A stretch of 64,000 nucleotides of DNA from Allolobophora icterica (Eukaryota; Annelida; Clitellata; Crassiclitellata; Lumbricidae), in contig OY744606.1 of assembly GCA_963556255.1 (NCBI GenBank), positions 74,978,618-75,042,617 on the forward strand, in the 5' to 3' direction. Below the pieces are notes generated by a model, which was not told the DNA's origin, ran no database searches, and saw nothing but the letters and a program-made list of their open reading frames with translations. Made by a program: the position numbers and the translations under genes. This document shows, in pieces, positions 60,331-64,000 of the stretch. Each line of letters starts with the position of its first letter. Within the stretch, counting starts at the first letter, position 1.

Positions 60331-61617
60331 TACTAAGATACTAAACTGGAATCGAACGTGGAGCTCGATTCGTAACAGCAGTTCTAGTACTAAATGTATT
60401 ATGTACTCCCGGAACCGCTGCCATCCGCCACAGACGCCGCTAAGCCCTCAAGTCGAAACCAGTCGCTAAGCTATCGACTGCTAGCGACTTCGTTCATGTT
60501 AATATTTTGCTTATTATTTATTTGAATCGCGGTCTCCGAGTTTCAATTTTTAACGAAGACATCAGCAGCAGCCAGCAGGACAGGAGTAACGCTTGCTTGT
60601 AACTAACGGTCTAACAATCAGTGTTGATGTCAGATCATCAGTTCTTTAAATTACTTGGTCCGAGTATGTATAGGCCTACATACGTTGCATGACGTCATGC
60701 AATTGTTTTTAATCGAAAATGGCGTCTTTTCGTAAGGCAAACGTAGCGTTGAAAATACGTTGGCTTCAATGTCTACGGCTAGTCGACTAAGTCGCAAAGT
60801 CAGTCGCTAATTCATCAAGTCAGTCGGTAATTCCTTAGCGACTCGTACTAGGTATGACCACTGAAAGCTGTCCTCTTTTAATAATGCCCAGTCTGAGCCT
60901 GAGGAATCATTACTGGCTTTAAATGCTGCGGTTGGCCAGCATTAAATGTTTTGTAAACTATGAGCCCTAATTTAAGAACAAATCCTACACAGGAAGCCAA
61001 TGTAAAGATTTAAGCATATGGCTTTTATGTTTATATTTTGACGTGTAGGCCTAGCCCTAGCCAAAAGTTTTGAACTCTTTTTAATTTCATCATATTTGAC
61101 TTTGCTATACCAACGAGGAGTGAGTAATTTGCAGTAGGCTAATCGAGTATACCAATACGTTTGCGGCAGATATCTTCAAGGAAATGTGGACGCCTAATTC
61201 TGTCACTAATGTTCATGTATGAAGACTTAAAACAACCATTTTCTATGTGAGTAAGAAACAATATAATATAAACAACAAGGCCCAAGTTACGAGCCACGCT
61301 AGTCAAATCAATATCATGGGAGTCGCCCAGTTTCAGGGCTTTAAGCCAGATGTTCTTAACCTTTTTTGACATACGACACACCTAAACTTGCAACCAAATT
61401 TGGCGACACACCATGCAATTGTCATATGGGAATATTTTTTAAAATGTTAAAGTTCAACTGTTATTTATTTAAAATTTTAAATTGTTAACATGTTTAATGA
61501 ATGAAAATGTCATATTGAATCCTTTCGAGTTCCTACGTTAAGTTAGCAGCAGTTAATGGGATTTTTGCTCCTGGATTTTTCTTTGGATCATTATTATTGA
61601 AACGAGGATCCAAAGGT

Positions 61618-61795
61618 TTTGTCAGTGCAATACGTAAGCAGGTTGAGAGGCACCTCCAACCAGTCTGTTCCGTTTTTTGTTCTTTATGTTGATCTTCTGT
61701 GAAAAACCTTGCTCATATAAATAGGAACTATGAAATGAAACCAACTCTTTGATAGCTTTGCTCGCCAGTGTTTTGTAATGTTCTTCTTTGTAGGC
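61618..61795 (-). pseudogene. hAT transposase C-terminal remnant (ZBED-like)
   Basis: The minus strand reads HYKTLASKAIKELVSFHSSY, then LYEQGFSQKINIKNKKRNRL, matching the TYLCE.GFS...IKTKKRNRL block of hAT/ZBED transposases. It is in one frame to a stop. Confidence 0.75.
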
Positions 61796-62041
61796 CTACG
61801 TCTTAGCCCAGAACTGAGTTCTTGAGGATAGCTTGTACGATATCTTCATTCTAGAATCACATTGCAGCTCAATAAGCGTTTCCTGTTCATCATTCAAATC
61901 GGTTCAATTGATATTGTCTCTGAGGAAGGGATTCAAAATCCACCGTGTTTTCTGAATATTATCATCTGAAGATGACGGAACGTATTTTTCGAAATTCAGT
62001 GACAGATTGCGATATAATAGAATATATAAATAGAGTGCTAC

Positions 62042-62119
62042 GAATTCTCACAGCCTACGTCCGCTACACTTGTTAAGTAAGTGTAATGCAAGAATGACGG
62101 ACGTAGGCTCTGAGAATTC
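62042..62119. repeat. Inverted palindrome inside the hAT element
   Basis: Arms of 22 bp (GAATTCTCACAGCCTACGTC...) differ at one base and enclose a 34-bp loop. Confidence 0.85.
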
Positions 62120-62213
62120 GCGACACACAAATTTCTCGCGACACACTAACGACACACCATGTTTACGCGACACACTGCCGGTCGATTCGCGACACACCTG
62201 TTAAGAACCTCTG

Positions 62214-63025
62214 ATTTAAGCCACTCAAGTTTCTGAAGTTTTTGCGGAGTACCCAGTAATAGAAGTTCAGTTTTCGATGGATTATAGGGAGTTTATAGGC
62301 CGACATCCACGGCTGCGCCTCCTCAATGGCAGTGAGCAACAGCTGCACAGACGAATGACAAGACGACTGATATGATGTCTCAGTGAGTGAGTATACAATA
62401 CATACATGCGTATGTAGGGTTCACTTCTTTGACGCCAAAGTCGTTGGAGAAGCTTGCACATAGACAGACTATTAATTTGAGACAACCAAACACACATGCA
62501 ATCATACATACATTCATACTGACACACATACATGAATATGCATACATACATACATACGTACGCAGAGTATACATGCGTGAATACAAACGTACAATTGCAT
62601 ATATGTTTATGATGTATATGGGAATGATTTGCGCGTACATAACGCTACTGCCTGTACAAGTAGCCTATAGAGTCATACATAATTATATCTCCTTTAATGC
62701 AACGAAACAACGCATTCTGTGTTTATCTGTAGTCAAATGTGAATTCTTTTACATTAAGCGGTATAACCTTAGCGACACTGTAATGCCTGTATATTCCAGT
62801 AAGCTACTTTGGGTGAATAAACAGTTCTGCAGGGAAACACGATTCTTGTTTCCGACGAAGCACTAGTATTAAAAACATTCGTACAAATTCCATTTTCATA
62901 GAACTGACACGTTTTACATATTTAATGGAAAATGTGTGCATTTAACGGAAATTGCTCTCTGTCAACCTTTAGCCAACCGATTGATTTAGGAAGAGTGAAT
63001 GCCGACTCCGGACTTCTGCGTATGA

Positions 63026-63027
<2 letters not shown>
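62214..63027. other. Intergenic DNA
   Basis: Short CATA-rich stretch at 62500-62560. No gene or element ends recognised. Confidence 0.55.

Positions 63028-63094
<67 letters not shown>
63028..63094. repeat. (GA)n microsatellite
   Basis: About 33 GA dinucleotides. Confidence 0.97.
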
Positions 63095-63097
<3 letters not shown>

Positions 63098-63890
63098 TTG
63101 TGACACCAAGGGCTGAGCTGTTATTCCACGTAAGCGCTTGTTTGAAGGTCGGCTGTTATATTCTTGAACGTGTGAGGCGAATGCAGTGCCGTAATATCAT
63201 CGTATAAATTAGATTTTGTTTAAAACATGCATGACATGCAGACTTGTCGGCACTCTTATGCGGCGACGGGGGAACGCAATATAGGCAAACGGCGACGAAG
63301 TACGCGTTGCAGAGAGCGCAAATGTTATGGAAAGGCCCGGCCGGTGAATATTTCATGAATAACTGTTAGTGTTGCAATAGATCCCTTTTATTCCATTTGT
63401 TCTATTGGACAGGCTAATTAAATAGGCTGCATTTTCAGCTTAATGTAATGACGTATCACCGTCTGGTTTTTGCGAAGATTAATGGTCCCTTCAGCCGCGT
63501 CCTCCGCCGCACGGGCGCTATATTAATAACAGTTCATTCCGTCCCCCGTCGTCTCAGAATAAACGCGCTGACGGCCATTGCTTAACTGAAACAGCGGGAC
63601 GCCGCCATTGCAGAAAATCGTCTGCTTGAAAAATTAATTGAGCGACTACGCTGGTCGCTGAGTACGCTGCGCTCAGCCTTCTGGCTCTACGAAATGCGTC
63701 ATTCCTTTAAATACGGATTACGCGACTTGTGCGTCCTCTTGGTTGTATTTTGTCTCAGGGTAAACAAACGTCTATTCATTTCTTCGTTCTTTCTTTTGTT
63801 GGATGTGTAGGCCCTGCAGATTCATGACGACGTGCAGTCTTTGCTTACTGTCATTTATATTTTTGGTTTCAATCTTTCTGATTATGCTTC
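63095..63890. other. Intergenic DNA with a GC-richer block at 63470-63760
   Basis: The block has several GCCATT and ATTAAT motifs and raised CpG. No coding exon could be supported. Confidence 0.45.
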
Positions 63891-64000
63891 TTTCTTACCC
63901 TTTACTTTCTTTCTTTCTTTTTTCTTACATTTTCTTTCTTTTTTCTTTTTTTCTTTCTTTTTCTTTCTTCCTTCCTTCCTTTCTTGCTTCCTTGCTTCCT
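63890..64000. repeat. Polypyrimidine (CTTT)n tract running off the window
   Basis: Almost pure C/T on the plus strand to the window end. Confidence 0.9.

Larger units (their letters stand above)
61347..62213. mobile_element. Decayed hAT element
   Basis: Ends CAGATGTTCTTAAC and inverted CAGAGGTTCTTAAC, a common hAT terminus. Flanks ctttaagc and atttaagc agree at 7 of 8. It contains a transposase remnant, a 22-bp inverted palindrome and a GCGACACAC array near the right end. Confidence 0.82.

Overview
The window is 64 kb of nuclear DNA from an intron-rich invertebrate animal, AT-rich between genes and full of transposons. Three genes can be assembled exon by exon from conserved protein sequence, splice sites and matching intron phase. 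The dense intergenic TAGGCCTA motif and the repeat style fit a marine deuterostome such as an echinoderm or hemichordate. That placement is a guess from general impression, not a demonstrated assignment.

Layout. 1-15.9 kb: no gene found; PIF-like and hAT-like miniature transposons, SINEs, a truncated LINE and microsatellites. 16.2-41.6 kb, plus strand: a complete Mondo gene (MondoA/ChREBP family, glucose-sensing bHLH-zipper transcription factor) in 19 coding exons, about 1039 aa. Its introns hold LINE fragments, tRNA-derived SINEs, a 27-bp minisatellite and several inverted-repeat elements. 41.6-44.2 kb: gap between convergent gene ends. 44.2-56.5 kb, minus strand: an IQCD/DRC10 gene (nexin-dynein regulatory complex of motile cilia), four coding exons, about 655 aa. 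49.55-52.81 kb, plus strand: a complete five-exon RPS18 gene (40S ribosomal protein uS13), lying wholly inside the first intron of DRC10 on the opposite strand. 56.5-64 kb: no gene found; SINEs, hAT-like elements, long microsatellites and a GC-rich island at 59.0-59.8 kb.

The three genes work in different processes (metabolic transcription, cilia, translation) and form no pathway together. Mondo and DRC10 end tail to tail. RPS18 is a nested antisense gene that DRC10 transcription must read through.

The clearest mobile-DNA signal is more than ten terminal-inverted-repeat elements flanked by 8-bp target duplications, the hAT signature. Two carry decayed but recognisable hAT transposase C-termini. 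A third, larger one (44751-46850) carries remnants of a different transposon protein and contains a nested hAT-like insertion.

I found no CRISPR array, operon, new defence system, rRNA or true tRNA gene. The most unusual patterns are the RPS18-in-DRC10 nesting, the very uneven spread of the TAGGCCTA palindrome, a miniature transposon carrying CRE and NRF-1 sites, and an AT-rich inverted-repeat element bounded by unusually long direct repeats (39493-40184).
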